Part shown: positions 6,881 to 14,865 of the stretch, piece after piece
Layout of the letters: every line of letters begins with the position of its first letter
How positions within the stretch are numbered: the first letter of the stretch is position 1
Translations under genes and position numbers: made by a program
The notes under the pieces: model-generated
What the model saw: the letters and a program-made list of their open reading frames with translations, nothing else
Database searches by the model: none
Told to the model about the DNA's origin: nothing
Source of the DNA: Afipia sp.
GTDB taxonomy: Bacteria > Pseudomonadota > Alphaproteobacteria > Rhizobiales > Xanthobacteraceae
NCBI GenBank assembly: GCA_026400415.1
Contig: JAPLPA010000243.1
Coordinates: forward strand, 1-19,430
Length of the DNA: 19,430 bases
Direction of reading: 5' to 3'

Positions 6881-7654
6881 CTAGTTCAGCGACGTGAATG
6901 CCGCACCCAGCATCGGTCCCGGTTTGTCACGGTTGCCGTCCTGAATATACACCGCAGCCGCATCGACGCCGTCGCGTGCAATATTTTCAAGCGGCACGCT
7001 CCAGCTGCCGGCCTTACCGTTCCAGTCGCCAACCTTGAGGATGTTGCGAACGACATTATGGTAGGTGATTTGATGGCCGCGATTTTCACCGCGGGCGATG
7101 GTGATCGGAACTTGCTTCGACACCGCACAAATCCAGATTTCGCCGGATTTGCCATTCGCAGCCGCAACGGCGACTTCCATCTGCATTCCGGACTTCTTCA
7201 TCGTCACCGGCACCGACATGACGCCGTCGGTCTTTGTGCGGATAGCCGCCTGCTCGATACCCGCCTGATCGCTGCCAAGCACGTGAACAGAGCCGTTCAC
7301 GACCGCCTGCGGCGTATATACGTCACGATCGCCGCGCATCCCTGAATAAGCTTTCTGACGTGCGCTGAACCGCGAATCCGCAAGCGTGTCTTTCCAGCCG
7401 AGATAGTCCCAATAATCCACAGGCAGACTGAGTGCGATCACATTCGGGTCTTTGGCAAGTTCACCAAGCACCTTGTCGGCAGGGGGACACGACGAGCATC
7501 CCTGCGAGGTGAACAACTCAACAACCGCGCGGGGATCCGCCGCCGACGGCGTAACCGTTACCATAACGGCAGCGACACCAAGAGCGCCGGACAGCAAAGT
7601 TGCTGCCTTAACCTTTGTCCGCTCTTTGAGCTCGTCGATAGTCACGCGCTTCAC
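6881..7654 (-). CDS. Exported thioredoxin-fold protein, DUF1223
   Basis: This 257-residue protein belongs to the DUF1223 family, secreted thioredoxin-fold proteins of unknown role that are common in Alphaproteobacteria. A hydrophobic segment at about 18-38 ending PSAAD suggests a signal peptide. The mature part opens with VVELFTSQGCSSCPPADK, carrying a CxxC pair at Cys53 and Cys56. It continues with SLPVDYWDYLGWKDTLADS and RDVYTPQAVVNGSVHVLGS, both typical of the family. Activity as a thiol-disulfide or redox protein is an inference from fold and motif. The start is a GTG at 7654; no in-frame ATG lies between the upstream region and the hydrophobic segment, and no strong ribosome binding site is seen, so the first residues are uncertain. 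It follows acnA on the same strand after 159 bases. Confidence 0.88.
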   Translation of the reverse strand: MKRVTIDELKERTKVKAATLLSGALGVAAVMVTVTPSAADPRAVVELFTSQGCSSCPPADKVLGELAKDPNVIALSLPVDYWDYLGWKDTLADSRFSARQKAYSGMRGDRDVYTPQAVVNGSVHVLGSDQAGIEQAAIRTKTDGVMSVPVTMKKSGMQMEVAVAAANGKSGEIWICAVSKQVPITIARGENRGHQITYHNVVRNILKVGDWNGKAGSWSVPLENIARDGVDAAAVYIQDGNRDKPGPMLGAAFTSLN

Positions 7655-7813
7655 CGCAAAAATGTGATGCCTGCATTGGCAAGAACACAGCGTCGTTTTA
7701 GGCCGCCTTCCCGACGCCTGCCACTCACGTCGCAGTGAGCCCGTTCACGGATTCGTTTTCAAGCTCATTTCATCGGTCGTTTGATGGCAAAACAACCTGC
7801 AAAACTTCTCCGA

Positions 7814-10531
7814 TCACGCGGCCAGCTTGCGCAGCACGTAATGGAGAATGCCGCCGTTGCGATAGTATTCAAGCTCATCAAGCGTATCGATACGACAGAG
7901 CAACGACACGCGCTTCGTCGCTCCGTCGCTTGACGTGATTTCCGCCGTCAGCTTCTGACGCGGCTTCAACTCGCCCTGCAATCCGCGGATCGTGACTTTT
8001 TCATCGCCCTTCAATCCGATCGACTGCCACGACGCGCCGTCCTCGAATGTCAGCGGCAACACACCCATGCCGACCAGATTCGAGCGATGGATGCGCTCGA
8101 AGCTCTGGCAAACGACTGCGCGAACGCCAAGTAGGCGCGTACCCTTTGCGGCCCAGTCGCGTGACGATCCGTTGCCGTATTCGGCACCTGCGAACACAAC
8201 GAGTGGTACTTGCTCCTGCTGGTACTTCATGGCGGCGTCGTAGATCGACATCGCCTCGCCGTCCGGCCAATGCTTGGTCATGCCGCCTTCGGGAATGTTG
8301 CCGTCAGCACCCTTCATCATGAAATTCTTGATGCGAATGTTCGCGAAGGTGCCGCGCATCATCACTTCATGGTTGCCGCGCCGTGTGCCGTATTGATTAA
8401 AGTCGGCAGGCCGCACCTGATGCTCAGAGAGATACTTTCCCGCCGGCGACGTCAGCTTGATCGCACCTGCCGGTGAGATGTGGTCAGTGGTGATCTTATC
8501 TCCGAACATCGCAAGGATGCGCGCATTGAGCACGTCGACGATCGGCTCTGGCGTCATCTTCATGCCTTCGAAGTAAGGCGGGTTCTGCACGTAAGTCGAT
8601 GACATGTTCCATTTGTAGGTGTCGCTGGTCACGGTCTTGATCTTGCGCCAATTGGTGTCGCCCTTAAACACATCGGCGTATTTCTTCTTGAACACCTTGG
8701 ACGTGACGAACTTCTTGGTGAACGCGTTAATCTCTTTTGATGTCGGCCAGATGTCCTTGAGAAACACCGGCTTGCCGTTCTTGCCGATTCCGAGCGGTTC
8801 CTTAGCAAGGTTGATGCTGACATTGCCGGCCAGTGCGTAGGCAACCACAAGCGGCGGCGAGGCGAGATAATTCGCCTGAACGTCGGGCGAGACGCGGCCT
8901 TCAAAATTGCGGTTACCCGACAATACCGCCGCACCGATGATGCCGTTGTCATTGATCGATTTGGAAATCTCCTCCGGCAGCGGGCCGGAATTGCCGATGC
9001 AGGTGGTGCAGCCGAAGCCGACGAGGTTGAAACCGACCTTATCGAGTGAAAGCTGCAAGCCGGAATTCGCCAGATATTCCGCGACAACCTGGCTGCCCGG
9101 TGCAAGCGATGTCTTCACCCAGGGCTTGGCGGTAAGGCCTTTCGCTGCAGCGTTGCGCGCAAGAAGTCCGGCCCCGATCAGCACGCTCGGATTCGAAGTG
9201 TTGGTGCAGGATGTAATCGCCGCAATCACGACATCGCCGTGGCCGAGATCGAAATTGCGTCCGGCGACTTTGTAACGCTTGCCATCCAGCGCTTTCTTAT
9301 ATTCAGCCGCCATCGCGGCGGCGAAGCCTTCGGCAACGGCAGGCAAGGCCACGCGACCTTCGGGACGCTTTGGACCCGCGAGCGATGGCACGACGGAGCC
9401 GAGATCGAGTGTCAGCAATTCGGTGAACACGGGGTCTTTGGACTTCGAGTCGCGAAACAGCCCCTGTGCTTTCGCGTATTTCGTCACGAGTGTGACGCGA
9501 TCGGAGGCGCGCCCTGTAGTCTTGAGATAGTCGATCGTTTCAGCATCGACCGGGAAGAAACCGCAGGTCGCGCCATATTCAGGAGCCATGTTGGCGATGG
9601 TCGATTTGTCGGCAACCGACAGATGATCCAGCCCCGCGCCGAAAAACTCGACGAACTTGCCGACGACGCCCTGCTTGCGAAGCATCTGCGTGACAGTCAG
9701 CACGAGGTCGGTCGCAGTGACGCCTTCCTTCAATTTGCCCTTGAGCTTGAAGCCGACGACATCCGGCAGCAGCATGGACAATGGCTGACCGAGCATCGCA
9801 GCTTCAGCCTCGATGCCGCCGACGCCCCAGCCGAGCACCGCAAGGCCGTTGACCATCGTGGTATGAGAATCGGTGCCAACCAAAGAGTCAGGATAGACGA
9901 CCTCGAACGTGCCCTTCTTCTTGTCGACAGTGAGCTTGTCTTTCTTGGTCCAGACCGTCTGCGCGAGATATTCCAGATTGACCTGATGGCAGATGCCGGT
10001 ACCAGGCGGAACGACGGAGAAATTGGAAAACGCCTTCTGACCCCATTTCAGGAATTCGTAGCGCTCTTGATTCTGCTTGTATTCTTCCGTGACGTTCTTG
10101 CCGAACGCCTTGTTGTCACCGAAGAAGTTCACGATCACCGAATGGTCGATCACCAGATCGACCGGGACCAGCGGATTGATCTTCTCGGCATCGCCGCCGA
10201 GTGCCTTCATCGCGTTACGCATGGCCGCAAGGTCGACCACCGCCGGCACACCGGTGAAATCCTGCATAAGCACGCGCGCGGGGCGGAATGCAATTTCGTG
10301 TTCGAGGGTTTTCTTTTTCGCCCATTGCGAAAATGCGACGATATCGGCCTTCTTGACCGTGCGGTCGTCCTCGTTGCGCAGCATGTTCTCGAGCAGCACC
10401 TTCATCGAGTAAGGCAGCCTTGAAATGCCTTTCAGACCATTCTTTTCAGCCGCCGGCAGGCTGTAATAGACATAGGTCTTGCCTCCGACCTTCAGGGTTT
10501 TCTGGCATTTAAAGCTATCGAGTGAGGGCAT
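7814..10531 (-). CDS. acnA: Aconitate hydratase A
   Basis: This 905-residue cytosolic [4Fe-4S] enzyme interconverts citrate and isocitrate through cis-aconitate in the TCA cycle. The length matches AcnA/IRP1-type aconitases (about 890-905 aa). The cluster-binding cysteines are Cys442 in TSCTNTSNPSVL and Cys508 and Cys511 in GFGCTTCIGNSG. Other family blocks are FRPARVLMQDFTGVPAVVDL (about 82-101), SLVGTDSHTTMVNGL (216-230), and in the C-terminal swivel domain GDKITTDHISPAGAI and GAEYGNGSSRDWAAKG. The ATG at 10531 gives the expected MPSLDSFKCQKTL start. In Bradyrhizobium japonicum, acnA was likewise found next to the cytochrome c biogenesis genes, so the placement is conserved. I see no clear terminator in the 159 bases after it, and no clear promoter in the 243 bases before it. 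Confidence 0.98.
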   Translation of the reverse strand: MPSLDSFKCQKTLKVGGKTYVYYSLPAAEKNGLKGISRLPYSMKVLLENMLRNEDDRTVKKADIVAFSQWAKKKTLEHEIAFRPARVLMQDFTGVPAVVDLAAMRNAMKALGGDAEKINPLVPVDLVIDHSVIVNFFGDNKAFGKNVTEEYKQNQERYEFLKWGQKAFSNFSVVPPGTGICHQVNLEYLAQTVWTKKDKLTVDKKKGTFEVVYPDSLVGTDSHTTMVNGLAVLGWGVGGIEAEAAMLGQPLSMLLPDVVGFKLKGKLKEGVTATDLVLTVTQMLRKQGVVGKFVEFFGAGLDHLSVADKSTIANMAPEYGATCGFFPVDAETIDYLKTTGRASDRVTLVTKYAKAQGLFRDSKSKDPVFTELLTLDLGSVVPSLAGPKRPEGRVALPAVAEGFAAAMAAEYKKALDGKRYKVAGRNFDLGHGDVVIAAITSCTNTSNPSVLIGAGLLARNAAAKGLTAKPWVKTSLAPGSQVVAEYLANSGLQLSLDKVGFNLVGFGCTTCIGNSGPLPEEISKSINDNGIIGAAVLSGNRNFEGRVSPDVQANYLASPPLVVAYALAGNVSINLAKEPLGIGKNGKPVFLKDIWPTSKEINAFTKKFVTSKVFKKKYADVFKGDTNWRKIKTVTSDTYKWNMSSTYVQNPPYFEGMKMTPEPIVDVLNARILAMFGDKITTDHISPAGAIKLTSPAGKYLSEHQVRPADFNQYGTRRGNHEVMMRGTFANIRIKNFMMKGADGNIPEGGMTKHWPDGEAMSIYDAAMKYQQEQVPLVVFAGAEYGNGSSRDWAAKGTRLLGVRAVVCQSFERIHRSNLVGMGVLPLTFEDGASWQSIGLKGDEKVTIRGLQGELKPRQKLTAEITSSDGATKRVSLLCRIDTLDELEYYRNGGILHYVLRKLAA

Positions 10532-10774
10532 GAGGGCGATCCCGATTCAAAGGTTAGAGGCACCGGCAAAAGGTAATTTAGCACCGTCAGAACGGTCGGA
10601 TCGCTAGCCAAACGTGCGAAAATCGGCGGCTGATTGTGTGCTGCACCAAGTTCCGGTTTTATAGAATCTTTCCAGTCTGTCCACCACACCGACTATGGAT
10701 TGTCTGCCAATCATCGTGCTGATTGCTGGTGTACCAGCGCTGTTGTGCGCCAATCGAGAGCCAAGTCTCTGACC
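10532..10774. promoter_or_regulatory. Divergent control region between acnA and ccmA
   Basis: These 243 bases must hold the promoters of acnA (leftward) and the ccm operon (rightward). On the minus strand TATAAA at 10658-10663 is a possible acnA -10, but no -35 lies at good distance. Two small dyads are visible: ACCGT-caga-ACGGT at 10583-10596, 52 bases from the acnA start, and GCTGGT-gt-ACCAGC at 10725-10738, 37 bases before the ccmA start. Their binding factors, if any, are unknown. Confidence 0.4.
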
Positions 10775-11377
10775 ATGAAGCTAACGGGCCGAAACGTCAG
10801 ATGCGTGCGCGGAGGGCGCGAGATTTTCTCAGGGTTGAATTTTGAAATTCAAGCCGGCAAAGCGCTCGCCGTCACGGGTGCCAACGGCGCGGGGAAATCG
10901 TCGCTGCTACGTATGATCGCGGGCCTGCTTCCGGTCGCCGATGGAGCTATCTCGGCCAGCGGCGGTGAGGCGGAACTCACGCTTTCGGAACAGGCTCACT
11001 TTCTCGGCCATCGCGACGCGTTGAAGCCTGCGTTTACCGTCACCGAGAACCTGAATTTTTGGCGCGATTTTCTCGGAGGCAAAACCGCCGACGCGAAAGC
11101 AAGTCTTGAATCTGTCGGCCTTGGACATGTTGCACAACTGCCAGCCGCCGTTCTTTCGGCAGGCCAACGCCGTAGGCTATCGGTTGCGCGGCTGCTTGCC
11201 GTCCAACGTCCGCTGTGGTTGCTCGACGAGCCGATGTCTGCACTCGATTTGTCGGGTCAACGGATTTTTGCGGCCTTGATGACAAAACATCTGAAAAGCG
11301 GCGGCTTGATCGTCGCCGCCACGCATGGCCCGCTCGGCATTCCCGCGAAGATATTGCGGATCGGGGGTGATGCGTGA
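10775..11377 (+). CDS. ccmA: Haem exporter ATP-binding protein CcmA
   Basis: This 200-residue ATPase drives the CcmABCD complex, which releases haem-loaded CcmE during cytochrome c maturation (system I). Motifs are Walker A GANGAGKSS (35-43), a CcmA-style signature LSAGQRRRLSVARL (127-140), Walker B LWLLDEP (147-153), SALDLSG (155-161) and the H-loop His184. Length matches the family (about 200 aa). The ATG at 10775 is chosen because the protein then starts MKLTGRNVRCVRGGREIF, as in relatives; upstream in-frame codons are not family-like. No strong ribosome binding site precedes it. It is the first gene of ccmABCDG and overlaps ccmB by four bases. The Bradyrhizobium counterpart is called cycV. 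Confidence 0.96.
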   Translation: MKLTGRNVRCVRGGREIFSGLNFEIQAGKALAVTGANGAGKSSLLRMIAGLLPVADGAISASGGEAELTLSEQAHFLGHRDALKPAFTVTENLNFWRDFLGGKTADAKASLESVGLGHVAQLPAAVLSAGQRRRLSVARLLAVQRPLWLLDEPMSALDLSGQRIFAALMTKHLKSGGLIVAATHGPLGIPAKILRIGGDA

Positions 11378-12042
11378 CCGCGTTGCTCGCCATCATCCAC
11401 CGCGATATCCGGATCGCGCTGCGCGTCGGCGGCGGCGCATTGATCGGCGTGTTGTTTTTCCTGACCGTAATCGTCCTGATCCCTTTTGCGGTAGGCCCAG
11501 ATCTCGCACTGCTCAAGCGCATCGGTCCCGCATTCCTGTGGCTTGGCGCATTGCTCGCGAGCCTGCTCACGCTCGATCGCCTCTTTACGTCAGATCAGGA
11601 CGACGGCTCGCTTGATCTGATCGCCATGAGCCGCACCCCGCTGGAATTGACCTGCGTGGCAAAAGGTATCGCGCACTGGCTCGCAGCTGGATTACCGTTG
11701 ATCGCCGCAACACCGTTCGTCGCCATTCTGCTGAATCTCGACGCCAACGCAGCATTCGCTGTCGCGCTGACACTGCTCGCCGGTACGCCTGCGTTAACAT
11801 TCACCGGCGTGATCGGCGCGGCCTTGGCGGTGACATTGCGACGCGGCGGATTGCTGCTCGCGGTCCTGGTATTGCCGCTGTCGATCCCCGTTCTGATCTT
11901 CGGCGTCGCGGCGTCCAACGCCGCAATTACCGGTGCCTCATTATTTGGGCCGCCGTTCTCGATCCTGTGCGCCCTTTCACTCGTCGGCTTTGTCGTCGGG
12001 CCATTCGCTGCGGCGGCAGCCTTGCGGGAAGGACTGGATTAG
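11374..12042 (+). CDS. ccmB: Haem exporter permease CcmB
   Basis: This 222-residue integral membrane protein is the CcmB subunit of the CcmABCD complex. It has about six hydrophobic helices (first at about 21-43, GALIGVLFFLTVIVLIPFAV). It also carries the family blocks LLASLLTLDRLFTSDQDDGSLDLI (about 60-83) and LPLSIPVLIFGVAAS (about 168-182). Translation begins at a GTG (11374-11376) that overlaps the ccmA stop in the sequence GTGA, so it is probably translationally coupled to ccmA. A gap of 91 bases separates it from ccmC, the only loose spacing in this operon. The Bradyrhizobium counterpart is cycW. Confidence 0.95.
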   Translation: MTALLAIIHRDIRIALRVGGGALIGVLFFLTVIVLIPFAVGPDLALLKRIGPAFLWLGALLASLLTLDRLFTSDQDDGSLDLIAMSRTPLELTCVAKGIAHWLAAGLPLIAATPFVAILLNLDANAAFAVALTLLAGTPALTFTGVIGAALAVTLRRGGLLLAVLVLPLSIPVLIFGVAASNAAITGASLFGPPFSILCALSLVGFVVGPFAAAAALREGLD

Positions 12043-12133
12043 GTGAACGCTGAGATCGCCACAGGCAACAAATCACCGTCAACAAGACCGACTCTCATTG
12101 CCTGACACGCGTGCGGTCATTATCAGGACCTCC

Positions 12134-12874
12134 ATGAGTATTGTAGATCTCGCCAATCCGACACGGTTCCTTTCCCTCACGACGAAAGTCTTGCCGTGGC
12201 TCGCGGCTACAACCGCATTGCTGCTCGTCCTCGGACTTTATCAATCGGCGATGGCACCTGATGACTACCAACAAGGCGCGACCGTGAAGATCATGTTCGT
12301 CCACGTTCCGAATGCGTGGCTGTCAATGTTCGTGTGGGGCGTCATGAGCATCGCAGCTTTGGGAACACTGGTCTGGCGCCATCCGCTCGCAGACGTTGCG
12401 GCGAAAGCGGCGGCTCCCCTCGGCGCAGCGTTTACATTTCTCGCGCTGGTCACAGGATCACTTTGGGGTCGCCCGATGTGGGGCACTTATTGGGAGTGGG
12501 ACGCGCGGCTGACCTCCGTGCTGATATTATTTTTGATGTATCTTGGCATCATGGCGCTCTGGCGCGCAGTTGAAGACCCGTCTCGCGCCGCGCGTGCAGC
12601 CGCTATTCTGACTCTGGTCGGCGCGATCAATATTCCGATCATCAAGTTTTCGGTCGACTGGTGGAATACGTTGCATCAAGGCGCATCGGTGTTTCGCGTT
12701 GGCGGTCCCACAATGGATAAGGCGTTCCTCATTCCTCTTCTCGTAATGGCGCTCGCATTCTCGCTGCTGTTCCTCACGCTGCATCTTGCGGCCATGCGAA
12801 ACGAAATCATGCGGCGGCGCGTGCGCACGCTGCAATTAATGCAAGCCAGCAAGCAGGCGGCGCGACGCAAATGA
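12134..12874 (+). CDS. ccmC: Haem-handling membrane protein CcmC
   Basis: This 246-residue inner-membrane protein of the haem-handling family presents haem to the chaperone CcmE. The tryptophan-rich WWD motif, WGRPMWGTYWEWD, is at 111-123. The two conserved periplasmic histidines are visible as His57 in VHVPNAW and His181 in NTLHQG. Six membrane helices are expected and can be picked out. The ATG at 12134 is preceded by AGGA five bases upstream, and the protein then starts MSIVDLANPTRFL as in relatives. The longer frame from 12098 opens with TTG and is not needed. Its stop overlaps the ccmD start (ATGA). In Bradyrhizobium this reading frame was first described as orf263, later cycZ. Confidence 0.96.
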   Translation: MSIVDLANPTRFLSLTTKVLPWLAATTALLLVLGLYQSAMAPDDYQQGATVKIMFVHVPNAWLSMFVWGVMSIAALGTLVWRHPLADVAAKAAAPLGAAFTFLALVTGSLWGRPMWGTYWEWDARLTSVLILFLMYLGIMALWRAVEDPSRAARAAAILTLVGAINIPIIKFSVDWWNTLHQGASVFRVGGPTMDKAFLIPLLVMALAFSLLFLTLHLAAMRNEIMRRRVRTLQLMQASKQAARRK

Positions 12875-13050
12875 CGCTCGGTCCTTACACATCATTCATC
12901 ATCACGTCCTACGCGCTGGTGACGATCGTGGTGGTCACACTCATCGTTGGGATTGCGCGCGATTTTTACCGCCAGAAGCAAGCACTGAACAACCTCGAAG
13001 CCCGTGGCGTGAAGCGACGCTCAGTTAAATCCTCTGGCAAATCCAAATGA
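12871..13050 (+). CDS. ccmD: Haem exporter small subunit CcmD
   Basis: This 59-residue protein is easily missed because of its size. It is bounded by ATGA overlaps with ccmC before it and ccmG after it. It has one membrane helix at about 9-29 (FIITSYALVTIVVVTLIVGI) followed by a positively charged cytoplasmic tail starting ARDFYRQKQALNNLEARG, the standard CcmD pattern. CcmD holds holo-CcmE within the CcmABC complex so that it can be released. Position, size, topology and the tail all agree, so I am confident despite the weak sequence conservation of the family. The Bradyrhizobium counterpart is cycX. Confidence 0.92.
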   Translation: MTLGPYTSFIITSYALVTIVVVTLIVGIARDFYRQKQALNNLEARGVKRRSVKSSGKSK

Positions 13051-13637
13051 CCGGCCCCGGCATTGAGCAGCCGCGACGTCGCTCATGGCTTGTCGCTTTG
13101 CCATTAATAGCCTTCGCCATTTTGACAGTGCTTTTTTGGTTTCGGTTAGGAACGGGCGATCCATCCAAAATTCCCTCCGCGCTGATCGGTCGTCCCGCGC
13201 CTCAGACAAAACTTCCGCCGCTCGCAGATCTTACTCTCAACGGCGCGCAATTGGATGGCCTCAACCCGGCGGCATTCATCGGCAAGGTCAGCGTCGTCAA
13301 CGTCTGGGCATCGTGGTGCGTACCGTGCCACGACGAAGCGCCGCTCCTGCTGCAACTGGCTCAGGACAAGCGGATTCGTCTCGTCGGCATCAACTACAAA
13401 GATTCCGCCGACAATGCGCGCCGCTTCCTCGGTCGCTACGGCAACCCGTTCAGCGCAGTCGGTACCGATGCCAACGGCCGCGCCTCGATCGAATGGGGCG
13501 TCTATGGCGTACCGGAGACCTTCGTGGTGGGCCGGGATGGCAACATCGCCTACAAGATGGTCGGACCTGTCACTGCCGACAACATAGATAGTGCGCTCAA
13601 GACCGAGATCGAAAAGGCGTTGCGCACCTCGAACTAG
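13047..13637 (+). CDS. ccmG: Periplasmic thioredoxin CcmG (DsbE)
   Basis: This 196-residue protein is a membrane-anchored periplasmic thioredoxin that reduces the haem-binding cysteines of apocytochrome c, working with CcmH. An N-terminal signal anchor spans about 13-33 (SWLVALPLIAFAILTVLFWF). It is followed by the CcmG-type GRPAPQTKLPPL entry and the active site WASWCVPC with Cys91 and Cys94. The cis-proline region is GVYGVPETFVVGRDG, and the acidic GINYKDSADNARRFL segment is also typical. The ATG overlaps the ccmD stop as ATGA. This ends the operon; ccmE, ccmF and ccmH are not here. The Bradyrhizobium counterpart is cycY (tlpB-like proteins are separate). Confidence 0.96.
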   Translation: MTGPGIEQPRRRSWLVALPLIAFAILTVLFWFRLGTGDPSKIPSALIGRPAPQTKLPPLADLTLNGAQLDGLNPAAFIGKVSVVNVWASWCVPCHDEAPLLLQLAQDKRIRLVGINYKDSADNARRFLGRYGNPFSAVGTDANGRASIEWGVYGVPETFVVGRDGNIAYKMVGPVTADNIDSALKTEIEKALRTSN

Positions 13638-13770
13638 TTAACGCACCGCAACCAGAAAATAAATTTGCGCTTTTATCTGCCGTTCATTTTGCAGCCATAG
13701 CGCAGCCACGAATTCGCACATACCTTCTGCGCGTTGCAATTACCGCAACGACCGTCCTTGGAGGGACACA

Positions 13771-14193
13771 ATGCGTTATTCTAAACTTGCTTCATTGACC
13801 GCTGCCACGCTCGCTCTCGGCCTTCTTGCCATCGCGCCATCGTTCGGCCAGACGCCTCAGCCTGCGACCGGCGCAAAGGCGGCACCACCGCCAGCCGCCG
13901 ACTCGAAGATGGCACCGGCTGCGAAGTCCGACAAAATGGCCCCGGCCGCCAAGGCTGATACCAAGACCGATGCTAAGCCAGCTGCAAAAACGGAAGCCAA
14001 ATCCGACCTGATCGACCTCAATTCGGCAAGCGCTGCCGAACTTGAAGCCTTGAAGGGCATCGGTAAGGCGCACTCTGCAGCGATCATCAAAGGCCGCCCC
14101 TACAAGGGCAAGGATGACCTGGTGGCGAAGAAAATCATCACCGAGAAGGAATATGCCGAGATCAAGGACAAGATCATCGCGAAGCAAAAGTAA
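13771..14193 (+). CDS. Exported helix-hairpin-helix protein, ComEA-like
   Basis: This 140-residue protein has three parts. A signal peptide (1-26) has a hydrophobic core AATLALGLLAIA. A low-complexity Ala/Lys/Pro linker (about 27-78) contains imperfect copies of KMAPAAK. A helix-hairpin-helix domain (about 79-138) contains LIDLNSASAAELEALKGIGK followed by a second hairpin-like half. The domain resembles the DNA-binding part of ComEA, so periplasmic DNA binding is possible, but no competence genes are nearby and the function is unproven. The ATG at 13771 has GGAGG seven bases upstream. A terminator follows 27 bases after the stop. Transcription from its own promoter in 13638-13770 is likely; CGTTGC/GCAACG at 13732-13750 could form a small leader hairpin. 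Confidence 0.85.
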   Translation: MRYSKLASLTAATLALGLLAIAPSFGQTPQPATGAKAAPPPAADSKMAPAAKSDKMAPAAKADTKTDAKPAAKTEAKSDLIDLNSASAAELEALKGIGKAHSAAIIKGRPYKGKDDLVAKKIITEKEYAEIKDKIIAKQK

Positions 14194-14219
14194 TTTTGCT
14201 TCTGAAATCTGATTACAGA

Positions 14220-14253
14220 ACGCATCGGCTGCAAGGCCGGTGCGTTTTCTTTT
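14220..14253 (+). terminator. Intrinsic terminator after the helix-hairpin-helix gene
   Basis: ACGCATCGGC (14220-14229) pairs with GCCGGTGCGT (14236-14245), with one T-G pair, around a six-base loop, and is followed by TTTCTTTT. It lies between convergent genes, but only the plus-strand side has a good T run. Confidence 0.85.
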
Positions 14254-14262
14254 GGGATTGCA

Positions 14263-14865
14263 TCAGCGGCGCGCGGTGCCGCCGCGCTTGGTATCCGGGA
14301 CGTCAGCAGTCGCCGGTTCAAGATGGTAGCGCTTGATGAGCGAAGTCTGCGCCATCGCAAAAATCGCCGTGATGGGGATGACGCCAAATGCCTTGAAGGT
14401 GATCCAGAAGTCGGTCGTCTGCGTACGCCAAACGACTTCATTCACGACTGCCATGAAAGCAAAAAAGATCGCCCATCGGATCGTGAGAATGCGCCAGCCC
14501 TTGGGCGTAAGATTGAACATCTGGTCGAACATCACCGCGATGAACGAACGTCCGAACAGCAGGCCGATACCCAGCGTTGCAGCAAACAACGAGTAGATGA
14601 TCGTCGGCTTGAGCTTGATGAACATTTCGTCGTGAAAGAACAGCGTCAGCCCACCGAATACGAGTACGATAAATGCCGTGACGATGGCCATTAATGGAAC
14701 GTGCCGCGTCACCACATAGGACGCTACGATCGCAACCACGACCGCGACCATGAACGGACCGGTAGCGACGAACAGTCCAAATTTCGCGTTGGCCGCAAAA
14801 AAAATCACCAGCGGACCCAGCTCGGTCGTAAGCTTGAACAGTGGATGCGGCGCGGATTTTGTCAT
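14263..14865 (-). CDS. yciB: Inner-membrane septation protein YciB (IspZ)
   Basis: This 200-residue membrane protein of the YciB/IspZ (intracellular septation protein A) family has been linked to cell-envelope integrity and division, with an uncertain biochemical role. Five to six hydrophobic helices are visible. The family core is GGLTLFFHDEMFIKLKPTII (about 71-90) followed by LFGRSFIAVMF, then LTIRWAIFFAFMAVVNEVVW (about 127-146). The protein starts HPLFKLTTELGPLVIFF after a few residues, as expected. Its ATG overlaps the ftsY stop as ATGA on the minus strand, so it is translationally coupled to ftsY and is the last gene of the run. The C-terminal 20 residues are charged and variable. Confidence 0.93.
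   Translation of the reverse strand: MTKSAPHPLFKLTTELGPLVIFFAANAKFGLFVATGPFMVAVVVAIVASYVVTRHVPLMAIVTAFIVLVFGGLTLFFHDEMFIKLKPTIIYSLFAATLGIGLLFGRSFIAVMFDQMFNLTPKGWRILTIRWAIFFAFMAVVNEVVWRTQTTDFWITFKAFGVIPITAIFAMAQTSLIKRYHLEPATADVPDTKRGGTARR

Noticed and set aside
7724..7739. Hairpin CTCAC-gtcgca-GTGAG between acnA and the DUF1223 gene.
   Set aside because: The stem is only five pairs and neither strand has a T run after it, so I do not call a terminator.
9239..10423. Long open frame (394 codons) on the plus strand opposite acnA.
   Set aside because: It is fully antisense to a certain aconitase gene, has no family resemblance, and long antisense frames are expected in GC-rich coding DNA.
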